From: Sva-07 sp963828415
Lineage (GTDB): Bacteria > Actinomycetota > Acidimicrobiia > Acidimicrobiales > Ilumatobacteraceae
DNA length: 64,000 nt
NCBI GenBank assembly: GCA_963828415.1
Contig: CAWHEI010000009.1
Coordinates: forward strand, 585,384 to 649,383
Reading direction: 5' to 3'
The number at the start of each line of letters is the position of its first letter. Position 1 is the first letter of the stretch. Position numbers and translations under genes: made by a program. Of this stretch, positions 51,472 to 61,868 are shown in pieces. Below the pieces are notes generated by a model. It was not told where the DNA came from and ran no database searches. It saw only the letters and a program-made list of their open reading frames with translations.

Positions 51472-51496
51472 CGCCAGGTGCACACCAGGTGCACAG
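51472..51496. repeat. Right integrase arm-site-like repeat
   Basis: Exact copy of the 25-bp unit at 42688-42712 (two 11-mers CAGGTGCACAC, CAGGTGCACAG). It lies 15 bp upstream of the integrase start, so integrase binding could also autoregulate its gene. Confidence 0.7.
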
Positions 51497-51506
51497 ATGC
51501 TTCATC

Positions 51507-51526
51507 ACGAGACGATACGAGACGAC
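51507..51526. repeat. 10-bp tandem duplication ACGAGACGAT/ACGAGACGAC
   Basis: Two adjacent decamers differing at the last base, between the right arm site and attR. It may be a further binding site for integrase or accessory factors. No gene is seen in 51458-51603. Confidence 0.4.
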
Positions 51527-51603
51527 ACTGAACGGACGTAAAACACCAGGTCAGGACTACTTTCCGGAGTCGGCCTCACGGGCGCCAAAGTGGCTGATTC
51601 GCT

Positions 51604-51646
51604 TTCACACCGTGGAGGTCGGGAGATCGAGACTCCCATCGCCCAC
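51604..51646. repeat. attR of the integrated element (tRNA-Val 3' fragment)
   Basis: 43 bp identical to 42589-42631. The upstream sequence (GGCTGATTCGCT) does not rebuild a tRNA 5' half, so this is the original chromosomal 3' end left behind, not a second tRNA. Confidence 0.92.
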
Positions 51647-51652
51647 TCGACA

Positions 51653-52036
51653 CTAGCGATTCTCGCGGACGTTCTTGATGAACATCCGCAGCAGGATCCA
51701 GGTGGCCAGCGCTGTACACGCCCACACGATGAGCGTGGCGAGTATCCAGGTCGTTGCACCCGAGATGGTCAGCCCGTCCGAGACCAGGTCGGTGATCAGT
51801 AGCGCGAGGAAGGTGGTGATCAGCGAGCTGAAGGTGGCGATCAGAGAGATGTGTTCGTCGCCGATCTTCTCGATCAGCGGCTCGAGCACGGCGGTCAGCA
51901 CGACGAAGATGACCAGTGCCAGCAGGAACGCCGGACCATCGAGCGACATGTCGTCGCCGAGAACGACCGCAGCGATGATCAGGCCGATCGCCGCTCCGAG
52001 CAGAGCGATTCCGACACGGATGAGCAGTCGAATCAT
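51653..52036 (-). CDS. Small integral membrane protein, about four helices
   Basis: 127 aa from ATG 52036 with a GGAGG site. Four hydrophobic stretches are clear: IRLLIRVGIALLGAAIGLIIAAVVL, FLLALVIFVVLTAVLEPLI, SLIATFSSLITTFLALLITDLV and TTWILATLIVWACTALATWILLRMFI. It resembles phage-holin-like/DUF-type small membrane proteins; function unknown. Its stop lies 6 bp from attR, so it was the native neighbour of the tRNA before integration. Confidence 0.75.
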   Translation of the reverse strand: MIRLLIRVGIALLGAAIGLIIAAVVLGDDMSLDGPAFLLALVIFVVLTAVLEPLIEKIGDEHISLIATFSSLITTFLALLITDLVSDGLTISGATTWILATLIVWACTALATWILLRMFIKNVRENR

Positions 52037-52132
52037 GAGGTCCTCCCTGGGACGTAATGGTGTCGGCGCCAATCATGGCGCACTGGGCGTGGTGCGGCGC
52101 GCATCGTCACCCGCTGGCTAGTGTCGCCCTCG

Positions 52133-52621
52133 ATGGAACGCCTCTGCGGACGCCCGGGTTGCTCCGACCGGGCGTCGGTGATCTACGGCATGCGTGCCGA
52201 GGATCTCGTCTTCTGGATCGATGCGTTGCCTGAGCCGGTCGATCAGGGCGCCTCGGTCCTGTGTCTCCGGCATGCGGATTCGATGGTCGTACCCCGCGGG
52301 TGGACGCTCGACGACCTCCGCGACCCGGAGCTGCATCTGTTCCGCCCACCGTTGCCGGCGCCGTCGCCACGTTCGCGGGTGCCGCGCCCCGCACGGGCGA
52401 CACCGAGCAGCGAACAACTCGAGCTCGGGGCCGAGGTCGTCGCCTCCGACGATGCGCCGGTCGATGACGCAGCCGACATCGACGCACCCGGCCTGGACGA
52501 CATCGACGTCGGTCCGTGGACGCCGTCGTTCGACGAAGCCGACGACCTCGATGGACTGCTCAGCGCTCGAGGCCCGCTGCTGTCGCGCGCGTTTCGCACA
52601 GCCGACCGCCCCACCGAGTGA
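52133..52621 (+). CDS. DUF3499 family protein
   Basis: 162 aa from ATG 52133. MERLCGRPGCSDRASVIYGMRAEDLVFWIDALPEP and GASVLCLRHADSMVVPRGWTLDD are the actinobacterial DUF3499 signature, with cysteines (RLCGRPGC, VLCLRH) likely binding zinc. The acidic C-terminal half is low complexity. Function unknown; conserved in actinobacteria. GTG 52121 is an alternative start. Confidence 0.88.
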   Translation: MERLCGRPGCSDRASVIYGMRAEDLVFWIDALPEPVDQGASVLCLRHADSMVVPRGWTLDDLRDPELHLFRPPLPAPSPRSRVPRPARATPSSEQLELGAEVVASDDAPVDDAADIDAPGLDDIDVGPWTPSFDEADDLDGLLSARGPLLSRAFRTADRPTE

Positions 52622-52639
52622 CCACGGCGCGCTGAGGCC

Positions 52640-53092
52640 ATGCAGATCGAACGAGACACCCTGGTTCCGGGACCGCCGGAGCGAGCGTTCGCCCTGGTCG
52701 ACGACCTCGCTGCGTATCCCGAGTGGATGGACCTCGTGCACGACGTCGAGGAGGTGTCGCCGACCGCCGGCGACCGGACCTGGAACGTCGAACTCCAGGC
52801 GCAGGTCGGGCCGTTCGCTCGGTCCAAGCGACTCCGGATGGTGCGCACGGTCCACGACCCCGAGCATCGGGTCGTGTTCGAACGTGCCGAGGTCGATGGC
52901 CGGCGCCATTCGCCGTGGATTCTGTCTGCGACGCTCGAACCGGACGGTGTCGACGGCGGCGAGGTCAGGCTCACGATGACGCTCACCTACGGCGGCAACC
53001 TGTGGACCGGAGCGGTGCTCCAACGGGTACTCGACGACCACGTCGACCGCGGCGCCGCCGCACTGCGTGACCTCCTGGCCCGGTCGGGGTAG
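52640..53092 (+). CDS. SRPBCC (START-like) family protein
   Basis: 150 aa. MQIERDTLVPGPPERAFALVDDLAAYPEWMDLVHDVEEV begins a START/polyketide cyclase fold and SPWILSATLEPDGVDGGEVRLTMTLTYGGNLWTGAVLQRVLDDHV ends it with the amphipathic C-terminal helix. These proteins bind hydrophobic ligands such as lipids. It follows DUF3499 by 18 bp. Ligand unknown. Confidence 0.87.
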   Translation: MQIERDTLVPGPPERAFALVDDLAAYPEWMDLVHDVEEVSPTAGDRTWNVELQAQVGPFARSKRLRMVRTVHDPEHRVVFERAEVDGRRHSPWILSATLEPDGVDGGEVRLTMTLTYGGNLWTGAVLQRVLDDHVDRGAAALRDLLARSG

Positions 53093-53131
53093 CTCCACTT
53101 CTTCAACCAATGGTCAAGTGGTGACGATTCG

Positions 53132-54566
53132 GTGACGAAGAACGAGGTGGCCGGCTCGACACTGCCGGTGACCCAACGGCAATGCCCACTACCATCTCGC
53201 CCATCGCCACCTCGCACGACGTCTCTCACGCGCTGCCACGCTCGCCACCGGGTCCGTCTCGGTCGCCTTGGCCGCGTCGTGGCCGCGCTGATCGCGGCGT
53301 TCGCCGTCTCGGTGTCCGTGGCGACGGTCGTACCGACCGGGGCGACCGCGCAGACGACCGACGAGGCAGCCCGGGAGGCGGCTCGGCGAGATCCAAGCCG
53401 CTCGTGACCGTGCCAACGCGGCCGCCGAGGCCTACTTCCAGGCCCAGTCGGACCTCGAGGTGCTCGAAGATGAAGCCGTCGGGATGCAACGTCGAGCCGA
53501 CGAACTCGAACAGCGAGTCGACAAGCTCCGTCGCGACGTCCAGTCGGTGGCGGTCGCTCGATTCGCCACGAGCGGCGCCGAAGGGATTCCGCTGCTCACT
53601 GGTTTGCAAGCCCCCAAAGACCAGGTGCAAGCCGACGTCTTGGTCGACGTCGTCACCAACGCCGGCAGTAGTTCGATCGACGAGTTCCAAGCGGCGCAGA
53701 AAGAGTTGAACGACCAGCAGGACGAACTCGCCCGCCAGCAACAGGCGATCGAGGATCAGCAGGACCTGTTCACGACGCTGCAGGACGAGGCGGAAGCCGA
53801 AGTACAGCGTCTGCGTGAGATCGAGGAGCAGCGGCTCACCGACGAGGCCGTTCGCCAGGCGCTCGCCGAACAACAGGCTGCCAACTTGGCGTTCCTCGCG
53901 GAGATCGAGTTGCGCAACGCAGAAGCGGCCGCTCGCGCTCAGCCGAACCCGGGCATCGCTGCCGCCCAGGCGGCCGCCGATGCTGTCGCTGCTGCCGACG
54001 CCGACCCCGATGGCAATCCGGATGGCAGTACCGATGGAGACCCCGCGATCGCTGCCGATGCAGGTTCGGGAAGTGCGCCCCGATCGTCGGGTGCCTCGGG
54101 CGGCACCAGCGGCGGTCGTACCGGGACTGGCGGCGCGGGCAGCGTTCCGATCGGCGTGGTCAACGGAGAGGTCTACATCGACGCGATCGTGTGCCCGATG
54201 AACGGTTCCGCCTACGGCGACAGCTGGGGGGCTCCGCGCTCGGGTGGTCGCAGCCATGAGGGCGTCGACATGCTCGCACCGATGGGAACGCCGATCTATG
54301 CCGTGGTGAGCGGCGTCGTGAACTTCAAGCAGAACCGCCTCGGCGGCAACGCAGCATCGCTCGTCGGTGACAACGGCAACCGCTACTACTACGCACACCT
54401 CTCCTCGTACGAGGGCGCCAGCCGACGGGTCACCCAAGGCGAGGTGATCGGCTACAACGGTGACACCGGCAACGCGACCGGCACACCGCACCTGCACTTC
54501 GAGGTCCACCCCGGTGGTGGACTGGCTGTGAACCCGACTCCGTCGGTACGCGTCGCCGGCTGCTGA
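53132..54566 (+). pseudogene. M23 family metallopeptidase with coiled coil, one frameshift
   Basis: The first frame encodes a signal peptide (RLGRVVAALIAAFAVSVSVATVVPTGATAQTTDEAARE). From about 53385 the protein continues in another frame: EIQAARDRANAAAEAYFQAQSDLEVLEDE, a long coiled coil (QDELARQQQAIEDQQDLFTTLQDEAEAEVQRL), a Gly/Ser/Asp linker, then the LytM domain with HEGVDMLAPMGTPI (HxxxD) and TPHLHFEVHPGG (HxH) zinc ligands. EnvC/NlpD-like proteins of this type cut or regulate cutting of peptidoglycan outside the cell membrane. One base indel near 53385 breaks it. The exact start is uncertain (GTG 53132 or GTG 53168). Confidence 0.85.
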
Positions 54567-54598
54567 GCGGCACGGCACCGCCGCGTAGCCTGCAGCCG

Positions 54599-55552
54599 AT
54601 GGAGACCTCTGCGGTGGGCACCGAACTCTCGACGATGCTGTCGCAACTGCTCGACGACGCCGAGATTCGTGACCTGCATCGCCTGTCGGGTGGCGCGTCG
54701 CGGGAGACCTGGCGATTCACGGCGGACGATCGAGCGTTGATCCTGCAACGCCAACGCTCCGGCGACCAACGCAACATGCTCATCGAGGCCGGCGTCGTGC
54801 GCGCGCTGCCCGGCACGGTGGCGTTCCGGTGCCAGAGCTGATCGACGCCCGGCGGCGAGACGACGGCATGGCGTTCATGGTGCTCGAAGCGATCGACGGT
54901 GAGACCATCGCCCGAAAGATCCAGCGCGACGACGACTACGCCGGGGCACGGCCTCGACTGGCCGCCGACTTCGGGCGTGCGTTGGCGAGGATCCACGCCC
55001 TCGACACGTCGGGTGTCGAAGGTCTCGAGGCCACCGACCAACTCGCGGTACTACACGGGCGTTCTCGACTCGCTCGGCCAGGCGCATCCGGTGCTCGAAC
55101 TGGTCCGCAATTGGCTGGTCGACGCCCGCCCGGCGTCCGAGCGCACGTGCGTGGTGCACGGCGACTTCCGACTCGGCAACGTCATCGTCGGCCCGGATGG
55201 GTTGCGGCGCCGTCATCGACTGGGAACTCGCTCACCTCGGCGACCCGATGGAGGACCTCGGTTGGTTGTGCGTGAAGGCATGGCGGTTCGGCGGTCGCGA
55301 CCCGGTCGCCGGACTCGGTGAGTACGACGAGTTGTTCGCTGCATACGAAGCCGCGGGCGGCGCCACGATCGACCCGGTGGCCGTGCACTGGTGGGAGGTG
55401 CTCGGCACCTGGAAGCGTGGGCTGTCATGTGCATCCTGCAGGCGAGCGTTCACCTCAACGGGATGACACGGAGCCACGAACTGGCCGCCATCGGTCGTCG
55501 AGTGTGCGAGAACGAACACGACCTGTTGGTCTCGCTCGACGGGCGGTGGTGA
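54599..55552 (+). pseudogene. Phosphotransferase family protein (APH/acyl-CoA dehydrogenase-associated), four frameshifts
   Basis: Rejoined frames read ETSAVGTELSTMLSQLL, LHRLSGGASRETWRF, VPELIDARRRDDGMAFMVLEAIDGETIARKI, DLGRALARIHALD-type FGRALARIHALDTSG, VVHGDFRLGNVIVGPDGL (HGDxxxGN catalytic loop), GAVIDWELAHLGDPMEDLGWLCVKAWRFG and a C-terminus ending LLVSLDGRW at 55552. This is the kinase-like phosphotransferase found with acyl-CoA dehydrogenases and DUF6285. Single-base shifts lie near 54832, 55050, 55200 and 55420. The density of shifts points to sequence error. Confidence 0.85.
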
Positions 55553-55882
55553 CGGTGGGTTCACCGCACGATGCACCGAGCGCGATCGAACTGCTCGAGT
55601 CGGTTCGGGAGTGGATGATCGCGAGGTGATTGCGTCCACCGACGGACGCCTGCGGTTCCATGCCAGGGTCGCGTCGAACGTGTTGGCCATGGTCGAACGC
55701 GAGATCGAACTCGGTCCTGGGCAGGCAGCGGCGCATGCCCGCCGCCTGGCGCAACTCGGTGTCGCCGACGACACCGAACTGGCGGTGGCGATCCGTGAAC
55801 GGCGTTTCGACGACCGCGCCGAGGAACTTCGCACGCTCCTCGCCGAGGCGGTCGCCGACAAGCTGGCGGTCGCCAACCCCAC

Positions 55883-55892
<10 letters not shown>
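55549..55892 (+). pseudogene. DUF6285 domain protein, one frameshift
   Basis: GTG 55549 overlaps the phosphotransferase stop. VTVGSPHDAPSAIELLESVREW continues, after a shift near 55605, as DDREVIASTDGRLRFHARVASNVLAMVEREIELGPGQAAAH...TLLAEAVADKLAVANPTYT. The HDAPSAxELLExVREW and GRLRFHARVAxNxLAxVERE blocks are the DUF6285 signature, always next to this kinase type. It is probably an accessory subunit; function unknown. Overlaps the convergent rlmN end by 10 bp. Confidence 0.82.
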
Positions 55893-56933
<1,041 letters not shown>

Positions 56934-56937
<4 letters not shown>

Positions 56938-58756
56938 GCCGGCTCGATCCCGCCGACCTCGCTTGCAAGGGCGACGTAGTCGTCGATCCGCGCGCCGGAT
57001 CACGTCGAGGCTGGCGGTCCAGAACGCGTCGTCGGCCACGTCGATGCCGAAGCGGGCGGCGAGGGTGGCGTCGCCCAGGCCGGTGGCCGACAGCAGGTCG
57101 TCGTAGCCGGCCCGGAAGCGCTCGGGGTCGCGCTGGAACTCGGCGTAGAGGCCGATGCCGAACAGCAGCCCGAACGTGTACGGCCAGTTGTAGTAGGCGG
57201 TGAAGTAGTGGCCCTTCACCGCCCACATGTAGGGGTGGCGGACGTGCGCGGGTCGACGCCGTCGCCGTAGGCCGCGGCCTGCGCGTCGAGCATGAGCTCG
57301 CGCAGCCGGTCGACCGACAGCACGCCCGCTCGACGCTCGGACGACAGCGCCCGCTCGAACAGGAACCGCGAGTGGATGTCGACCACCACCTGGCAGGCAC
57401 CGGACGAGGTCGCCGTCGAGCAGGGCCAGGCGTCCGTCCGCATCGTCGCCCACGCCGCCAGGCCGGCCTGCGACCATGATCGTCTCGCAGAAGATGCTCG
57501 CCGTCTCGGCCAGCGCCATCGGGGTGTTGCGCTGCATCGGCGTGCGGTCGCCGAGGTTGACGTTGTGGTAGGCGTGGCCGAGCTCGTGGGCCAGGGTCTG
57601 CACCGAGTCGGCTGCCGTCGACAGTTCACAGCACCCGGCTGACGATCCTCGACGACGCGCATGCAGAACGCGCCGCCCACCTTGCCGTTGCGCGGCTCGG
57701 CGTCGATCCATCGCTCGTCGAGAGCGGTGACAAGAGCCCGCCCAGCCTGTCGCTGTAGCCCGAGAACGCCGAGCGAACCGCCTGATGCCGTCGTCCCACG
57801 ACACCTCGCCGTGGATCGAGGGCAGTGGCACAGACAAGGTCCCACCAGGGAGACCATCGGCGGGATCGTGACCGTGCAGCGCCGCCTTGGTTCGCATCCA
57901 GCGCCGCAGGTCGGGCCGCGCGGCGACCGCCGCCGACTGCATCGCATCGAACGTCGCACGACTCACGCTGTTGGCGAACAACGATGCGTCGAGTGGCGAC
58001 GACCATCGGCGTCGGCGGTTCAGCGCGTTCGCTTCCGCCCTTGATCGCGTTCATCGCGGCGGAGATCGGCACCTCGATCATCAGCCACGCGCGCAGTTCG
58101 GCGTCGTACGCAGCTCGTCGGGCTGCAGGGTCCGCGTCGGTGGCCAGACCACGGACCGCCGGCATTGGCAGCACCTCGTCGCCGGTCGGCAATTCGACAC
58201 GGGTCGTGAGCTGCGACGTGACGTCGTTGTGCAGACGCCCCCAGGCGCTCGAGCCGGTGACCCCCAGCTCGGCGGCGAGGTGCTCCTCTGCTTCGCTCAT
58301 CTGGTGCTCGGCGCGAGCGGCCAGGCGTGTCAACGGACCTCGGTGCTCGTCGACCTCAACGCTGAGGTCGGCGAGCCCATCGACGCCGAGGGCAGCCATC
58401 CAATCCGCGAGCCGCGCGGAGAGCGGTCGGAGCACCGCATCGATGCGTCGAGTCTCGCCGAGCGCCGATTGTGCCGGTGTGTTACCGCGAGTTGGCGGCA
58501 ACGACGCAGTAGGCGTACGCCCGCAGGACCGCGACATCAGCCGACGCTGGGTTCATCGACGAGTGCGCGAGTTGCGGCGTCGCCGTCGACGCGGTTGGCG
58601 GGCGGGGTTCGATGGAGCGGATCCCCAGTTCGTCGAACAAGGCCACGAGTCGGTCGACATCGGCCGCCGATCGTTCGACGCGTCGGTGAACGAACGAGCA
58701 TCGGTCGAGTCGTGCACGTCGGCGAGGCTCCACCGGGGGAGTTCGGTCGAGGTCAT
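56934..58756 (-). pseudogene. M3 family oligoendopeptidase (PepF-like), many frameshifts
   Basis: ATG 58756 starts TSTELPRWSLADVHDSTDARSFTDA; pieces in other frames follow: AADVDRLVALFDELGI, AVLRAYAYCVVAANSR, DAVLRPLSARLADWMAALGVDGLADL, FANSVSRATFDAMQSAAVAARPDLRRWMRTKAALHGHD, then the zinc site SVQTLAHELGHAYHNVNLGDRTPMQRNTPMALAETASIFCE (HEXXH) and HPYMWAVKGHYFTAYYNWPYTFGLLFGIGLYAEFQRDP. After a shift near 57005 the tail is IDDYVALASEVGGIEPA, stop 56934 overlapping the rlmN start. Total about 607 aa fits PepF. At least six single-base shifts are needed. Confidence 0.85.
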
Positions 58757-59697
58757 GGCGTTCCATTCTCGACGCATCGACGTCGGCAACGAACGCCGCG
58801 TTGGTGCAGTACACACTGAAGCCGAGACGCTCGTACAGACGGACCGCCGGTTCGTTGTCGGCGTCGACGTACAACATGCCCGTGGCGATGCCGCGCCGTG
58901 CAAGGTGGTCGAGACCTGCCAACGTGAGTTGACGGCCCAGTCCTCGGCCGTGGAAATCGGGATCGACGGCGATCACGTAGATCTAGCGACGTCCGCCTCG
59001 CCGGTGGCGGTCGCCTCGTGCACCTTGGTCCAGCAGAAGCCCGCCATCCGGTGGCGCCCCTCGTCGTCGACCGCGTCGAACACGCGGAACCCCTCGGCGT
59101 CGAACCACGATTCCTGCTGACGTTGGCGGAACGTGTCGAGCGTCCACCCGCCCTGCTCGCCGTGGTGTGCGAAGGCCCGGTTGTTGACCGCGAGCCACGC
59201 GTCATCGTCGTCGCCCGACACGAACGCCCGAGTCTCGATCGTCACGTCGAGACCGACTCGCGGAGCGGGCGGCGCATCTGGTACAGGATCCGGCCCCGCT
59301 GCATGCCGGCGTTGTCGGCGAGCGTCGTGTGGGCCGACGTCGGCTCGAACACCCACCAGTTCACATGGCCGCCACCGTCGGATGCCACGACCTCGATCGC
59401 CGCCTCGATCAGCTCGGGTCCGATGGTGGCCATCTCGTAGCGATGGTGGGGATGGATCACCAGTTCGAAGGCGTAGGCGTCGTTCCAGCGCGAGATCTGG
59501 GCATACGCAACAGGGTGGTCGTGGCCCGGCTCGGAGGCCAGAAACCCGGCGAACCCGTCGAGGCCACCGTCGAGGTCGAGGTAGAGGTGATCGGACAATG
59601 GTCGGCGACCGTCGGCCCGTGCAGCGGCGTCGAGCAGGTCGGTGACGCTGGCGATGTCGTCGCTCGCCATCTGGCGTTTGATCTCGAGGCACCGCAT
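58753..59697 (-). pseudogene. mshD: Mycothiol synthase (two GNAT domains), frameshifted
   Basis: N-terminal GNAT half: ASDDIASVTDLLDAAARADGRRPLSDHLYLDLDGG, YAFELVIHPHHRYEMATIGPELIEAAIEVVASDGGGHVNWWVFEPT, ILYQMRRPL. C-terminal half in a second frame: IETRAFVSGDDDDAWLAVNNRAFAHHGEQGGWTLDTF, MAGFCWTKVHEA; then a third frame: IAVDPDFHGRGLGRQLTLAGLDHLARRGI (acetyl-CoA loop), YVDADNEPAVRLYERLGFSVY. MshD acetylates Cys-GlcN-Ins, the last step of mycothiol synthesis. The probable stop at 58753 overlaps the peptidase ATG (ATGA). Start ATG 59697 or 59670. Confidence 0.85.
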
Positions 59698-59747
59698 GGT
59701 GCGGGAAAAGATCTGCGTGTGACTTCGGTCGGGTGTATAGTTGCCGT

Positions 59748-59772
59748 CAACCAGGTTCCCGCCACCTGGTTG
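59748..59772. promoter_or_regulatory. 9-bp inverted repeat upstream of mshD
   Basis: CAACCAGGT (59748-59756) and ACCTGGTTG (59764-59772), 7-nt loop, sit about 50 bp upstream of the mshD start and beside a TATACAC sequence that could be its -10. It may be an operator or leader hairpin. Confidence 0.35.
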
Positions 59773-59808
59773 CTGCGACTGCGGATCCGCCTCCCGACCT
59801 CGCACCGA

Positions 59809-59838
59809 GCGACGGCCTCTCTCACGAGGGGCCGTCGC
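59809..59838 (-). terminator. Hairpin spanning the stop of the small gene at 59822
   Basis: GCGACGGCC (59809-59817) and GGCCGTCGC (59830-59838) form a perfect 9-bp GC-rich stem with a 12-nt loop. The stop codon lies in the loop. It is placed as a terminator of the minus-strand gene, although no T-run follows. Confidence 0.5.
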
Positions 59839-60076
59839 CACTTTCGGCTCCGACCAGGGGTGACGTTGGCTCGTAGGCGCATGCCTTTATCGCCCGCATC
59901 AGGGTGCGTTCGGCGTTGCGGAGCTGTCGTTCGGCCTCGTGGATCGCTGTGACCACGTCGTCACGCTCCGTGCCAATCCATGGTTCGGCGAGCCCGGCGA
60001 CCCGGCTGCGGTACTCCGCGACGTTGTCGGCGATGGCGGCAAGTTCCGCAGCGGTCGACGCGGTGGATCCGGCCAT
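59822..60076 (-). CDS. Small helical hypothetical protein
   Basis: 84 aa from ATG 60076. AGSTASTAAELAAIADNVAEYRSRVAGLAEPWIGTERDDVVTAIHEAERQLRNAERTLMRAIKACA is all helical with a coiled-coil-like heptad pattern. I recall no named family, though similar short proteins are common near his or lipid genes in actinobacteria. It is divergent from hisC with about 51 bp between them. Confidence 0.65.
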   Translation of the reverse strand: MAGSTASTAAELAAIADNVAEYRSRVAGLAEPWIGTERDDVVTAIHEAERQLRNAERTLMRAIKACAYEPTSPLVGAESGDGPS

Positions 60077-60127
60077 GTCGCCAAACCCTACCGGGAGGCC
60101 AACGGGCCTCCCTCTACACTTCGCCCG

Positions 60128-61235
60128 GTGATTCCCGTCCGTGACGACTTCCGCGCCCTCGAGGGGTACCACTCTGCCCAGGTCGACGTACGCGTGCGGT
60201 TGAACACCAACGAGTCACCCGAACCACCGCCGGCGGCGTTCCGCGATGCGGTCGCCGCCGAGGTGCCGCGGATCGACTGGCACCGGTATCCCGACCGGGC
60301 AGCCGCGTTCTCCGAGCGGCGATCGCCGCCACCCATGGCGTGGATCCGTCACAGGTGTTCGCCAACGGCTCGAACGAGGTGTTGCAGCACGGTCCTGCTC
60401 GCATACGCCGGCCCGGGCCGCACCGTTCGCGACGTTCGAGCCGACGTATCAGATGCCGCCGCGCAGATCGCCCGGGTCACTGGCGCGACCGTCGTCGAGG
60501 GTGAGCGTGCTGCCGACTTCACGCTCGACCCTGCCGAGGTCGAGCGGGTGCTCGCCGAACACCGCCCGCATGTCGTGTTCCTCACGTCGCCGAACAATCC
60601 CACAGGACTCGTCGAGCCGGCCGAACGTGTCCGCCAGCTCCTCGACCTCGCGCCGGGGTTGGTCGTGGTCGACAGCGTACGCGCAGTTCGCCGACTGGTC
60701 GGCGCTCGACCTCGTCAGCGAGGACCTGCCGCTCGTGGTCACCCGAACGTTCTCGAAGACGTGGTCGATGGCCGGCGCACGTCTCGGCTACCTGATCGGT
60801 CCGTCGTGGCTGGTCGCCGAACTCGACAAGGTCGTGCTGCCCTACCACCTCGACGCGGTCAAACAGATCGCCGGGCGCCTGGCACTGCGGTTCTCCGACG
60901 ACATGAACGACCGCGTCGACCACATCGTGGCCGAACGCACCCGCATCGTGGAGGTGATGAGCGACCTGCCGCTCGACGTGTTCCCGAGCGGCGCCAACTT
61001 CGTGCTGTTCCGTGTTCGGCCCGGTGCCCTCAGCGGCCGCGACGTGTGGCAGGGCCTCGTCGACCGCAGCGTGCTGATCCGCGACTGCTCCAGTTGGCCG
61101 CGACTCGACAACTGCCTCCGCGTCACGATCGGCACGCCAGCCGAGAACACCGAGTTCCTCACCGCGCTCGCCGACGTGCTGGCGCATGCCGACACCAGCA
61201 CCCCGATCGCCTCACCCACCGGAGTGATGTCATGA
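60128..61235 (+). pseudogene. hisC: Histidinol-phosphate aminotransferase, several frameshifts
   Basis: GTG 60128 starts IPVRDDFRALEGYHSAQVDVRVRLNTNESPEPPPAAFRDAVAAEV. Pieces in other frames are AIAATHGVDPSQVFANGSNEVLQ, ATFEPTYQM, VVFLTSPNNPTGLVEPAE, then ALDLVSEDLPLVVTRTFSKTWSMAGARLGYLIGPSW (PLP lysine in FSKTWSMAG) and SVLIRDCSSWPRLDNCLRVTIGTPAENTEFLTALADVL. HisC converts imidazole-acetol phosphate to histidinol phosphate. Its stop overlaps the hisB ATG. About five single-base shifts. Confidence 0.92.
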
Positions 61236-61844
61236 CCCGCACCGACCGCCAACGCACGGGGCAGCGCGCACGCGCCACCAAGGAGACGTGGATCGAGGTC
61301 GACGTCGAATTCAGGATGGCGCCAAGGGCACCACTGACATCTCCACCGGCATCCCGTTCTACGACCACATGCTCGACCAGATCGGCCGTCACGGCGGATT
61401 CGACCCTGCGGATCCACACCGACAGGCGACCTGCACATCGACACGCACCACACCGTCGAGGACGTGGCGATCACGCTCGGCGAGGCGTTCGCCGAGGCGC
61501 TGAGCAACAACCGCGGCATGCGCGGTTTCGCCAGCGGGCGCTATCCGCTCGACAAGGCACTGGTCGATGTTGCGCTCGACCTGTCCGGTCGACCTTGGGT
61601 CGAGTGGCATGTGCCGATGCCCGAGTCGTTGCCACTCGGCAACCCCGCGTTCGATCCGCAGCTCGCAGAACATGCCGTCCTGGTTCGCGACCGCAGCGAA
61701 CATCACGTTGCACGTCGAACTCGTTCGCGGTCGCAACGTGCACCACATCATCGAAGCAACGTTCAAGGGGCTGGCGAGAACGTTCACGACGCCGTTCGCA
61801 TCGACGACGCCGGTGGCGTGCCGTCGACCAAAGGTGTGTTGTGA
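61232..61844 (+). pseudogene. hisB: Imidazoleglycerol-phosphate dehydratase, several frameshifts
   Basis: ATG 61232: TRTDRQRTGQRARATKETWIEVDVE, then after shifts KGTTDISTGIPFYDHMLDQIGRHGGFD, DTHHTVEDVAITLGEAFAEALSNNRGMRGFASGRYPLDKALVDVALDLSGRPW, ANITLHVELVRGRNVHHIIEATFKGLAR, and DAVRIDDAGGVPSTKGVL. The HHTVED and HHIIEATFK motifs hold the manganese ligands of IGPD. Total about 204 aa is the usual length. Four or more single-base indels. Confidence 0.92.
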
Positions 61845-61868
61845 GGGGCGTGCAGTGAGGGGCGTGTC
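61841..61868. repeat. 14-bp tandem duplication between hisB and hisH
   Basis: GTGAGGGGCGTGCA (61841-61854) is followed by GTGAGGGGCGTGTC (61855-61868). The unit contains the hisB stop and a GAGGGG ribosome-binding-like core, and the hisH GTG follows directly. It probably duplicated the hisH initiation region. Confidence 0.5.

Larger units (their letters stand above)
42589..51646. mobile_element. Integrative mobilizable element in tRNA-Val, about 9.06 kb
   Basis: Perfect 43-bp att repeats bound the segment, and 25-bp arm-like repeats lie inside both ends. Contents in order: DUF433/DUF5615 pair, 10-bp tandem array, excisionase-like HTH, winged-helix protein, MobF relaxase-helicase, RHH/toxin-like pair, small zinc protein, second small pair, ClpX-type zinc finger protein, UPF0158 protein and tyrosine integrase. 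There is no coupling ATPase, type IV secretion gene or replication initiator, so transfer would need a helper. The relaxase gene is frameshifted, so mobilisation may be lost unless the shifts are sequencing errors. Confidence 0.9.

Noticed and set aside
51560..51646. A second tRNA-Val
   Set aside because: Only the 3' part from the anticodon loop is present; no acceptor 5' strand or D arm precedes it. It is attR.
42589..51646. A prophage or a defence island
   Set aside because: No capsid, portal, terminase or lysis genes, and no restriction, nuclease-helicase or abortive-infection genes beyond the small toxin-like pairs.
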